Shown in pieces: positions 40,162 to 46,073 of a stretch of DNA of 46,073 nt (position 1 is the first letter of the stretch; every line of letters starts with the position of its first letter). A model generated the notes under the pieces. It saw only the letters and a list, made by a program, of their open reading frames with translations. It was not told where the DNA came from and made no database searches. A program made the translations under genes and the position numbers. This DNA comes from a virus: IMG/VR virus record IMGVR_UViG_3300027759_000013, positions 1 through 46,073 of that record. One strand, 5' to 3'.

Positions 40162-40313
40162 TTACTTCTGATGCTAAAGTAAAACAAATGGAGATTTCTG
40201 CTATTATTACAAGAGCAGATGGAACTATTGAAAATCTTGGAACAATTCAATATTGGCACAAGAACCCTTTTAAACGTATTATATGGAGAATTAAAAAATG
40301 GCTACACTATTAG
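40158..40313 (+). CDS. Conserved small phage protein, 51 aa
   Basis: The start overlaps the Dps-like stop as ATGA. It reads MITSDAKVKQMEISAIITRA, then GTIENLGTIQYWHKNPFKRI. 'ITRADGT.E.LG.I.Y.HKNP.KR' is a widespread phage pattern. The end is basic and aromatic (IWRIKKWLHY) and overlaps the next gene by 16 bases. Function unknown. Confidence 0.7.
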   Translation: MITSDAKVKQMEISAIITRADGTIENLGTIQYWHKNPFKRIIWRIKKWLHY

Positions 40314-40666
40314 TCAATACTGGTAAGGCAATTGTAACAAATTACCTTGCTGGCGGTGCTGCAACACAACCTAAATATGTAGGTTGGGGTACAGGTGCAG
40401 GTACTACTGCTGCAACTGACACAACTTTATTTACTGAAGTTGGTACTAGAACTTCTGGTACAACTACACAACAAACAACATCAACAACAAATGATACTTA
40501 TCAAGTTATTGGTACAGTAACAGCTGGTTCTAGTTTAACTATTACTAATGCTGGTTTATTTGATGCTTTATCATCAGGTAACTTGTTTGTTAAAGGTGAC
40601 TTCACTGGAGTTGCTTTAACTTCTGGTGACAGTATTCAGTTCACTTTTAAAACGCAATTTAGTTAA
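40298..40666 (+). CDS. Beta-rich structural protein, 122 aa
   Basis: It starts MATLLVNTGKAIVTNYLAGG and has PKYVGWGTGAGTTAATDT. The body is Thr-rich (TSGTTTQQTTSTTNDTYQVI) and ends DSIQFTFKTQFS. 'vG.GtGttaaa.tdt.L..E' proteins are common in phage tail-fibre regions. GGAG lies 10 bases before the start. Probably a fibre or vertex protein. Confidence 0.65.
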   Translation: MATLLVNTGKAIVTNYLAGGAATQPKYVGWGTGAGTTAATDTTLFTEVGTRTSGTTTQQTTSTTNDTYQVIGTVTAGSSLTITNAGLFDALSSGNLFVKGDFTGVALTSGDSIQFTFKTQFS

Positions 40667-40687
40667 TTCTGATTGGGGCCTTGAGCT

Positions 40688-41650
40688 GTGGCTCTTAATC
40701 AATCTGCAGTTAATGTAGAGGTAGTCAATGGAAGTGCTGGTGGGGCTGTTTTCACTAAGGCACTTTCTGTTGTTACCTCTTCTACAGCTTCCTTCTTAAG
40801 AGGTATTGGGGCATTAAAAACTATTACAAGTACAAGTTCTGTACTTATAACACAGGCCTTTACCTATGTTAAATCTTTACTAGCTTCAAGTACATCTACG
40901 GTATCTATTGTAAGAGCTTTTGCTAAGATTATTACTTTAATAAATGTTTTATCAACAGCTACTATAAACTTAGCTATTACATTTAGTAAAATAATTTCTG
41001 CTTCTGTATTTAGTACAGTTACTTTAGTTAGACAATTAGGTAAACAAATAACTTCTTCTATAGTATCTTCAATAGTTACTATAGCACAACAATTAAGTTA
41101 TTTAAAGACTTTATCTGTTACAAGTACCGTTATTCCTATTTTACAACGTTACTTTAGTAAGATTATTTTAGAAGTAGAAGTTGTTTCAGCTACTATTTTA
41201 ACAGCTGTTAATAGACTTATTACTTTACTAGCTTATTCTTCTAGTTCTATAAGTATTACTAAAGCTATAACTAAACCGTTAACTTTAGTAGTTTCTACAG
41301 TTACTACTACTTTAACTAAAACTTTAGCTTTACTTAAAACTTTAACAGTATCTGTAAGTTCTTTAGTAACCATAGCTGTAGCTAGATTTTATTTTAGAAC
41401 TTTATCTGTAGTAGCTACAGTAACAGCTATAGTCAATAAATTGTTAAATAACTTATTGACAATTTCAGTAAATTGTGGTATTATATTAAGTAAGCTTATT
41501 AATATAAGTATTACTGCAGTATCTACAATAATTCAAGTACTTTTAGTAAACTATGTTTCGTTTATTAATTACCCTGTAAGTAGATTTATGTATGCTGCTC
41601 AGAAATTTAGAACAGTTTCTGCAGCTAAACTTCGTAAGATATTTTATTAA
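40688..41650 (+). CDS. Tandem-repeat protein, about 14 repeats of 18-20 residues
   Basis: The 320-aa product (GTG start) is built from repeats like LSYLKTLSVTSTVIPILQR and ITKPLTLVVSTVTTTLTKT. The shared plan is an aromatic or Leu, x, Lys, x, Leu, then a Ser/Thr/Val strand, then a basic residue. Fourteen units can be cut between about residues 22 and 285. The regular hydrophobic spacing suggests a beta-solenoid rod. The C-terminus is basic (KFRTVSAAKLRKIFY). A fibre or spike shaft is likely from place; the family is not recognised. Confidence 0.7.
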   Translation: MALNQSAVNVEVVNGSAGGAVFTKALSVVTSSTASFLRGIGALKTITSTSSVLITQAFTYVKSLLASSTSTVSIVRAFAKIITLINVLSTATINLAITFSKIISASVFSTVTLVRQLGKQITSSIVSSIVTIAQQLSYLKTLSVTSTVIPILQRYFSKIILEVEVVSATILTAVNRLITLLAYSSSSISITKAITKPLTLVVSTVTTTLTKTLALLKTLTVSVSSLVTIAVARFYFRTLSVVATVTAIVNKLLNNLLTISVNCGIILSKLINISITAVSTIIQVLLVNYVSFINYPVSRFMYAAQKFRTVSAAKLRKIFY

Positions 41651-41665
41651 TAAGGACTTACTCAT

Positions 41666-41977
41666 ATGAGTGCATCATTCTCATACAAAATTACTACAGA
41701 GAACGAGCAATTTACCTTTGACTTTTCAACAGTCATGTCTACTGGAGAAACAATATCTTCAGCTACTAGTGCAGTTGAAGTTGTATCAGGCACTGATCCT
41801 AGTCCTAGTAGTATCTTAGTAGGTACTCCTGTAGCAAGTGGTCAACAGGTTGCTCAACGTATTTATAATGGTTTAGATGGTGTTATCTATCGTATTGAAA
41901 TAACAATAATAACATCTTTAGCAAATACTTACTCTCTTGTAGCAGACCTTCCAGTCTTATCTCCTCTTAACGTATAG
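41666..41977 (+). CDS. Ig-like structural protein, 103 aa
   Basis: It is beta-rich with TGETISSATSAVEVVSGTDP, SPSSILVGTP and GVIYRIEITIITSLANTYSL. 'SGtDpspsail.g......v.Q.v..G..G..Yri..t..ts.g..l.l' is a frequent phage head or tail pattern. A role as a fibre-attachment or decoration domain is inferred. Confidence 0.65.
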   Translation: MSASFSYKITTENEQFTFDFSTVMSTGETISSATSAVEVVSGTDPSPSSILVGTPVASGQQVAQRIYNGLDGVIYRIEITIITSLANTYSLVADLPVLSPLNV

Positions 41978-41986
41978 GAGATTCCT

Positions 41987-42403
41987 TTGAGTTATACCCC
42001 TAGATATGACAATGGAGATTGGATAGCAGATTGTGATGTCTGTGGTCGTAAGTATAAGGCTAGTGCTTTAAGTCAACGTTGGGATGGTCTAATGTGTTGT
42101 GACGATGACTGGGAAATCCGTCAACCACAAGACTTTGTTAGAGGTGTACCAGATACTCAGATAGCACCTTGGTTGAGACCAGAACCTCCAGACTACTTTA
42201 TACCTATAGCATTAACTGCTCCAACAGCTAATTTTAATGTTTCTAGTAACTGTAGTTTAACAGTTCAATATATACAAGGTCCAGCTCAACAAAATGCTAC
42301 AAGTATAGTTACAGCAATACTAAACTGGGTAAGAAGGTTCCCTATTACAGCAGGGGCTAGAGAAATAAATGGTTCATCAATTAATACAAACTCAATAAAT
42401 TAA
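41987..42403 (+). CDS. Zinc-binding structural protein, 138 aa
   Basis: It starts at TTG with AGGAG 6 bases upstream. CDVCGRKYKASALSQRWDGL and MCCDDDWE form a zinc ribbon at residues about 16-45. 'C..CGrkykas.L..rWdGL.vC.dDwe.RhPqdf' is a well-known phage pattern. A proline-rich linker (PWLRPEPPDYFIP) and a beta C-terminus follow. It is conserved in fibre regions; the exact role is unknown. Confidence 0.75.
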   Translation: MSYTPRYDNGDWIADCDVCGRKYKASALSQRWDGLMCCDDDWEIRQPQDFVRGVPDTQIAPWLRPEPPDYFIPIALTAPTANFNVSSNCSLTVQYIQGPAQQNATSIVTAILNWVRRFPITAGAREINGSSINTNSIN

Positions 42404-42414
42404 TAGGATAGTCT

Positions 42415-42897
42415 ATGTCATCTAATTATCAATTTACCAATAATGCCGCCTCTACATTAGCGTCTAGTATCCTTATAGGTGCTACCTCGTTAACTGTAGC
42501 TGCTTCTACTGGTGCATTATTTCCTACCTTAACAGGGTCTAATTTCTTTTATTGTACTTTACAAAATACAGCTGGTACTACAGTTGAAATTGTTAAAGTA
42601 ACAGCAAGAAGTACAGATACATTTACTATTGTAAGAGCTCAAGAAGGTACATCAGCTTCAGCATTTGCATCTGGTGATAAAGTAGAACTAAGACTTACAG
42701 CTGGTGAAATAAATCAGTTATTTGCTGGTGCTACTGCAGGAGCTGGTACTGATCAAGTATTCCATGAAAATGCTTTAATAGTTACAGCAAACTATACATT
42801 AACAACTAGTCGCAATGCTATGAGTGTCGGTCCTATTACGGTTAACTCAGGTGTAGCTGTTACTATCCCTAGCGGTGCTAGATGGGTAGTCCTTTAG
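42415..42897 (+). CDS. Tail fibre / baseplate-type protein, 160 aa
   Basis: It has SSILIGATSLTVAASTGALFP, then VEIVKVTARSTDTFTIVRAQ, EGTSASAFASGDKVELRLTA and GEINQLF. This is the common 'E.v.Vtar.gdt.tv.Raqegt.A.afaaGd.velRlTa..ln' domain of phage fibres. The last 45 residues (beta strands, PSGARWVVL) look like a trimeric cap. Confidence 0.75.
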   Translation: MSSNYQFTNNAASTLASSILIGATSLTVAASTGALFPTLTGSNFFYCTLQNTAGTTVEIVKVTARSTDTFTIVRAQEGTSASAFASGDKVELRLTAGEINQLFAGATAGAGTDQVFHENALIVTANYTLTTSRNAMSVGPITVNSGVAVTIPSGARWVVL

Positions 42898-42906
42898 GAG
42901 AAATAA

Positions 42907-44091
42907 ATGGCATCAACCATAAACGCAAGTACAAGTCCAGCAGCCATAGTCCAAACGGCTGACGGCACAGCTAATTTAAGTTTACAGAGTAATGGCACAA
43001 CAATAGCAGCTATTACATCTACAGGAATTGCAGTTACTGGTGCTGTTTCAGCTACAACTGATTCAACATTTAACTCTACAGGAGCTTTAACTGTTTCATC
43101 TGGTACTACTGCACAAAGACCAACAGCAGCAGCGGGTATGATAAGATATAATACTACTCTTAGTTCTTTTGAATATTCTAATGGTAGTGTTTGGTATTCT
43201 TCAACTGCTCTTTATGGTACACAAAAAGGTATCATGATTGGTGGTGCTAATGCTAGTACTATTTTTGGTCTTAGTAATTTAGTTTCTAGTTCTGGTGTAA
43301 TAGCTACAGATACTACAGCTGTTGCAACTGGCAGAGTATTAGGAGCAGCTGCTAGTTATGGTAGTGATAAAGCTATATTTGGTTTTGGTTCTTTAACTTC
43401 AGGTGCTGATACAGCAATAACAAACCTTATATCTAACACAGGTGTGGTAGCTTCTGATACAACAGGCGTAGGAACAATAAGATCTGGACTTGCTGCTTGT
43501 GGATATGGTAATGATAAAGCTATATTTGGGTTTGGATCGCCAACTACAGCTGTAACTAATTTGGTATCTAACACAGGAGTTGTTAGTAGTGATGTTACAG
43601 GCGTAGGAACAGCAAGAGCTTATCCTGGTGCTGCTACTTATGGTGGAGATAAAGGTATATTTATGTTTGGTACTACTGGAAGTTATGTATCTACATCTAA
43701 TCTTGTTTCTAATACTGGAGTTGTAGCAACAGATACTACTAACCCTGCTGGAGTAACTATTAAAGGTTATGGAGGAGCAGCTCAATTTGGTGGCGGTCAA
43801 GTAATTTATGCGTTTGGTTATAATTCTGCTAGTGCTTTTACTAGTATAAGTAACTTAGTATCTACTACAGGGGTGATAGCTTCTGATACTACTGGAGTAG
43901 GAACAGCAAGAAGGAACCCAGGAAATTCTTCTTATGGAAGTGATAAAGCTATATTTGCATATGGATATAATGGAAGTTATTTATCTATGTCTAATTTAGT
44001 ATCTAATACAGGGGTAGTAGCAACAGACACAACTGGTGTAGGTACAGCAAGATATGGTGTTACTGGTGCTGGATATTCATTAACTGCATAG
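42907..44091 (+). CDS. Tail fibre with six-repeat, propeller-like receptor domain
   Basis: The N-terminal 100 residues of this 394-aa protein are a fibre shaft (ITSTGIAVTGAVSATTDSTF, AQRPTAAAGMIRYNTTLSSF). Six repeats of 45-50 residues follow. Each has YGSDKAIFGFG, then SNLVSNTGVVATDTTGVGTAR, in a Kelch-like pattern; the final YSLTA probably closes the ring. Six blades would make a beta-propeller suited to receptor binding. It is followed by chaperone-like genes. Confidence 0.75.
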   Translation: MASTINASTSPAAIVQTADGTANLSLQSNGTTIAAITSTGIAVTGAVSATTDSTFNSTGALTVSSGTTAQRPTAAAGMIRYNTTLSSFEYSNGSVWYSSTALYGTQKGIMIGGANASTIFGLSNLVSSSGVIATDTTAVATGRVLGAAASYGSDKAIFGFGSLTSGADTAITNLISNTGVVASDTTGVGTIRSGLAACGYGNDKAIFGFGSPTTAVTNLVSNTGVVSSDVTGVGTARAYPGAATYGGDKGIFMFGTTGSYVSTSNLVSNTGVVATDTTNPAGVTIKGYGGAAQFGGGQVIYAFGYNSASAFTSISNLVSTTGVIASDTTGVGTARRNPGNSSYGSDKAIFAYGYNGSYLSMSNLVSNTGVVATDTTGVGTARYGVTGAGYSLTA

Positions 44092-44100
44092 GACATATAA

Positions 44101-44697
44101 ATGGCATCAAATTTTAATTCGGAATTTAATTATAGGTATCAAGTAGTAGGTGCAACTCCTTGGGAAAAACTTAAAACCCTAAAAGGATTTCTAGAAGGTC
44201 GTAAACGTGCAGCTGCATTAGAACAATGTGCAGAATTAAAGTATCAAGCTAAACTTGAAGAACTAAAACATTTAAAAAGTATTGGTGGATTACTTCATGT
44301 TATTCTTACATTGCAAGCAGAGATAATTGAATTAGAGTCTACATTAGAAGATACCGCCCATGCTTTTAAACTTAATAAAGCTGAATTAGAAATACTTAAT
44401 AAACTTATTGCAGAAGTTTATACAGAGGTAGAACCAACAAGATTAAAACATACTGATGGCACACCTTATACAGATGATGAAATGTTTGAAGCAAATGCTA
44501 ACCATGAGTTTACTGTGCAAATAGGTAGAGAAATACAAGCAGAAATTATTGCTAATGGTAGACCATCACCAGCTAAATTACTTAATGCTATGAGTAACCC
44601 ACAGACATTAAAAGCACTTAAACAGATTGGCATTGTGCCGAAAGAAACTCTATTATTAGGAGAAAAAGATGTTGCTCTACAAATTACAAGCAAATAA
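44101..44697 (+). CDS. Coiled-coil hypothetical protein, 198 aa
   Basis: It reads MASNFNSEFNYRYQVVGATP, then WEKLKTLKGFLEGRKRAAAL. A long helix follows (LQAEIIELESTLEDTAHAFK), as does ELEILNKLIAEVYTEVEPTR. It is related in pattern to proteins accompanying phage fibres. The end overlaps the next gene by 29 bases. It may be an assembly helper. Confidence 0.6.
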   Translation: MASNFNSEFNYRYQVVGATPWEKLKTLKGFLEGRKRAAALEQCAELKYQAKLEELKHLKSIGGLLHVILTLQAEIIELESTLEDTAHAFKLNKAELEILNKLIAEVYTEVEPTRLKHTDGTPYTDDEMFEANANHEFTVQIGREIQAEIIANGRPSPAKLLNAMSNPQTLKALKQIGIVPKETLLLGEKDVALQITSK

Positions 44698-45037
44698 TTC
44701 TGCATCATTATTTGGCACACCAAAAGAACCAAAGCCAAAAAATGATGTATTTACTATTGCACAAAAACAAGACTGTTCAGAATTTTTAGTATTATCTAGC
44801 ACAGCTTATCCAGAACTAGAAGCATTTGTATCTTATGATGGTTTTGACTTTACATACTGTCAAGCATGGGGATTAACTATTAATGATGCAGTAGTTAAAC
44901 GCGTATGGCAAGATATTAGAGCTAAAGCATATCCTAGTATTCCAGATCAACTTGATACTATATTTCATCAAGGTATAGATGTTTGGAAAGCAGACATTCA
45001 AGCAATTAAAGATAAGTATCCTAAAGGAGTAGCATAA
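44669..45037 (+). CDS. Tail fibre assembly chaperone-like protein, 122 aa
   Basis: The C-terminus has AYPSIPDQLDTIFHQGIDVW, then KADIQAIKDKYPKG. This is the common 'yPsi.dQLD.iy..G...W...I..iK..yP' signature of XkdW/DUF4376-type proteins next to fibres. The N-terminal part (MLLYKLQANNSASLFGTPKE) is variable. It lies between fibre genes with a shared base on the 3' side. Confidence 0.7.
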   Translation: MLLYKLQANNSASLFGTPKEPKPKNDVFTIAQKQDCSEFLVLSSTAYPELEAFVSYDGFDFTYCQAWGLTINDAVVKRVWQDIRAKAYPSIPDQLDTIFHQGIDVWKADIQAIKDKYPKGVA

Positions 45038-45591
45038 TGTCATCAGTCATCATAGCTGGGGATACCTCTGGCACAGTAACACTTGCAGCACCAGCAGTAG
45101 CTGGCACGACAACACTTACGTTGCCAGCGACAACAGGGACAGTATTAACGACTGCGTCTACTTTTGGGGGAACAGGACCAGCGTTTAGTGCTTATATAAA
45201 TGTTGGACAAACTATTTCAAATAATACAGCAACTAAATTACAATTTGGTGCAGAAACATTTGATACTAATTCTAATTTTGACCCAACAACAAACTATCGT
45301 TTTACCCCTACAGTTGCTGGTTATTATCAAATAAACGGACAAGTTAGTTTAACTTCAGGCGGAACAGGATATCAGACTTTTTCAATATTGAAAAATGGTT
45401 CTAGTGTTTTTAATAATTACACAGCTTCTAGTACCGCAGGACCATCAAGCGTTATAAACAGTATTATTTATTGTAATGGTTCAACTGATTATATTGAATT
45501 GTATTTTACACAGACCACAGGGGTATCACAAACTACAAATAATGGTTCTTTATATTCTCAATTTTCAGCATCAATGGTAAGGAGTGCATAA
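45037..45591 (+). CDS. Tail fibre with C1q/TNF-like head domain, 184 aa
   Basis: The N-terminal 40 residues are a fibre repeat (TSGTVTLAAPAVAGTTTLTL, ATTGTVLTTA). Residues about 50-184 match a C1q-like trimer: PAFSAYINVGQTI, NYRFTPTVAGYYQINGQVSL, QTFSILKNGSSVFNN, DYIELYFTQTTG and a final FSASMVRSA. This would be a globular receptor-binding tip. Start and stop overlap both neighbours. Confidence 0.8.
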   Translation: MSSVIIAGDTSGTVTLAAPAVAGTTTLTLPATTGTVLTTASTFGGTGPAFSAYINVGQTISNNTATKLQFGAETFDTNSNFDPTTNYRFTPTVAGYYQINGQVSLTSGGTGYQTFSILKNGSSVFNNYTASSTAGPSSVINSIIYCNGSTDYIELYFTQTTGVSQTTNNGSLYSQFSASMVRSA

Positions 45592-45761
45592 TGACACTAT
45601 ACGAAAAGATTAAACAACTATATCCACAATTAACTGATAATGACTTTTTAACAGTAATTATTCTACAAAACGACTCTGATGGTAAAGGTGACTACATAGC
45701 TAAATGGGAACATCCTACACTAGCTAAACCAACAGACGAACAATTAGGAGCAGTACTATGA
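45591..45761 (+). CDS. Small fibre-associated protein, 56 aa
   Basis: It starts in the stop of the previous gene (TAATG) and reads MTLYEKIKQLYPQLTDNDFL, then GDYIAKWEHPTLAKPTDEQL. The 'LYP.Lt..DF....I.LQnDsDG.GdYIakWeHp.lakPt.eqL' pattern is common in phage fibre regions and is the N-part of XkdW-like helpers. It overlaps the fibre start as ATGA. Confidence 0.75.
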   Translation: MTLYEKIKQLYPQLTDNDFLTVIILQNDSDGKGDYIAKWEHPTLAKPTDEQLGAVL

Positions 45762-46073
45762 GTGTAATTATTAATGGGACGGATGGGGTCACCTTTAACG
45801 ACACCTCTCTACAAGGAGCTGCTGCGTCACCTTATGTGCTAAAGAACCGTATTATAAATGGTGATATGAGGATAGACCAGAGAAATGCTGGTGCTGCTGT
45901 GACTGCAGCTAATGCATTTCCTGTTGATAGATGGTTAATTTATGGTACTCAAGCATCTAAATTTACAGCACAACAAAATGCTGGTTCAGTTACTCCGCCA
46001 AGTGGCTATACAAATTATTTAGGAATTACATCATCTTCTGCATATACTGTTTTATCTGGTGATTTTTTTAGTG
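45758..46073 (+). CDS. Tail fibre / receptor-binding protein, 5' part (continues at 100-905)
   Basis: The gene starts with ATG at 45758 (overlap ATGA, with AGGAG about 11 bases before it) and runs off the window end. The product begins MSVIINGTDGVTFNDTSLQG and reads into KNRIINGDMRIDQRNAG. The reading frame continues without change at base 100, because 45975-46073 equals 1-99. See the entry for 1-905 for the rest. Confidence 0.88.
   Translation, partial: MSVIINGTDGVTFNDTSLQGAAASPYVLKNRIINGDMRIDQRNAGAAVTAANAFPVDRWLIYGTQASKFTAQQNAGSVTPPSGYTNYLGITSSSAYTVLSGDFFS
45975..46073. repeat. 99-bp direct terminal repeat, right copy
   Basis: Identical to bases 1-99. It should be removed from one end when the genome is treated as a circle. 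Confidence 0.95.

Noticed and set aside
42907-44091. CRISPR-like or diversity-generating repeat array
   Set aside because: The repeats are protein-coding blades with no spacer pattern, and there is no reverse transcriptase or template repeat in the genome.

Overview
The window is one complete, circularly closed genome of a lytic, podovirus-like, double-stranded DNA phage. The first and last 99 bases are identical and lie inside one tail-fibre gene, so the unique genome is 45,974 bp and the contig is a circle cut open. The DNA is clearly AT-rich. Neck, portal and ejection proteins look P22/N4/T7-like, and no tail-sheath or tape-measure gene is seen. No integrase, repressor, tRNA gene, CRISPR array or phage RNA polymerase is visible, so host sigma-70 RNA polymerase probably does all transcription. 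From memory the gene set recalls the HMO-2011-type podoviruses of streamlined aquatic bacteria; this was not checked by search.

Layout. (1) Plus strand, 45758 across the join to 12705: fibre, lysis cassette (secreted protein, 3TM-type holin, M15 endolysin, SprT-like peptidase, small membrane protein), P22 gp4- and gp10-like neck proteins, a GNAT-like protein, three ejection proteins (the 1281-aa one starts with a lambda-R-type transglycosylase) and a fibre. (2) 12727-12910: a free-standing plus-strand cassette with its own extended -10 promoter, a 23-codon gene that is a full-length PqqA, and a two-way terminator. (3) Minus strand, 26577 down to 12908: small early genes, an amidoligase / class II glutamine amidotransferase / ATP-grasp trio, primase, helicase, a DNA polymerase A split into two genes, SSB, 5'-3' exonuclease, endonuclease I, RNase H-fold exonuclease, DUF3310 and an adenosylcobalamin-type ribonucleotide reductase. 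(4) 26578-28680: little coding; hairpins, terminators, a compositionally distinct gene, two mini-genes, G-runs and an AT-rich island that could be the origin. (5) Plus strand, 28681-45761: terminase small subunit, a run of very basic small proteins, HNH-like protein, terminase large subunit, portal, GroES, scaffold, Mu gpT-like capsid protein, then decoration, Dps-like and fibre proteins.

The most exciting signal is the phage pqqA. PqqA is the ribosomal precursor peptide consumed one-for-one to make pyrroloquinoline quinone (PQQ), the cofactor of methanol dehydrogenases. No other pqq gene is present, so the peptide must feed host PqqBCDE. This points to a PQQ-making host; with the low G+C, an aquatic methylotroph such as a Methylophilaceae member is a reasonable guess. 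A plausible model is that the phage sustains methanol oxidation, and so energy and one-carbon units, while its reductase makes deoxynucleotides. Other notable points are the split polymerase with its own internal ribosome-binding site, the three-enzyme peptide-ligase cluster, a Dps-like protein that keeps ferroxidase residues, a 19-residue tandem-repeat protein, a repeated 10-mer, and a common extended -10 promoter motif.
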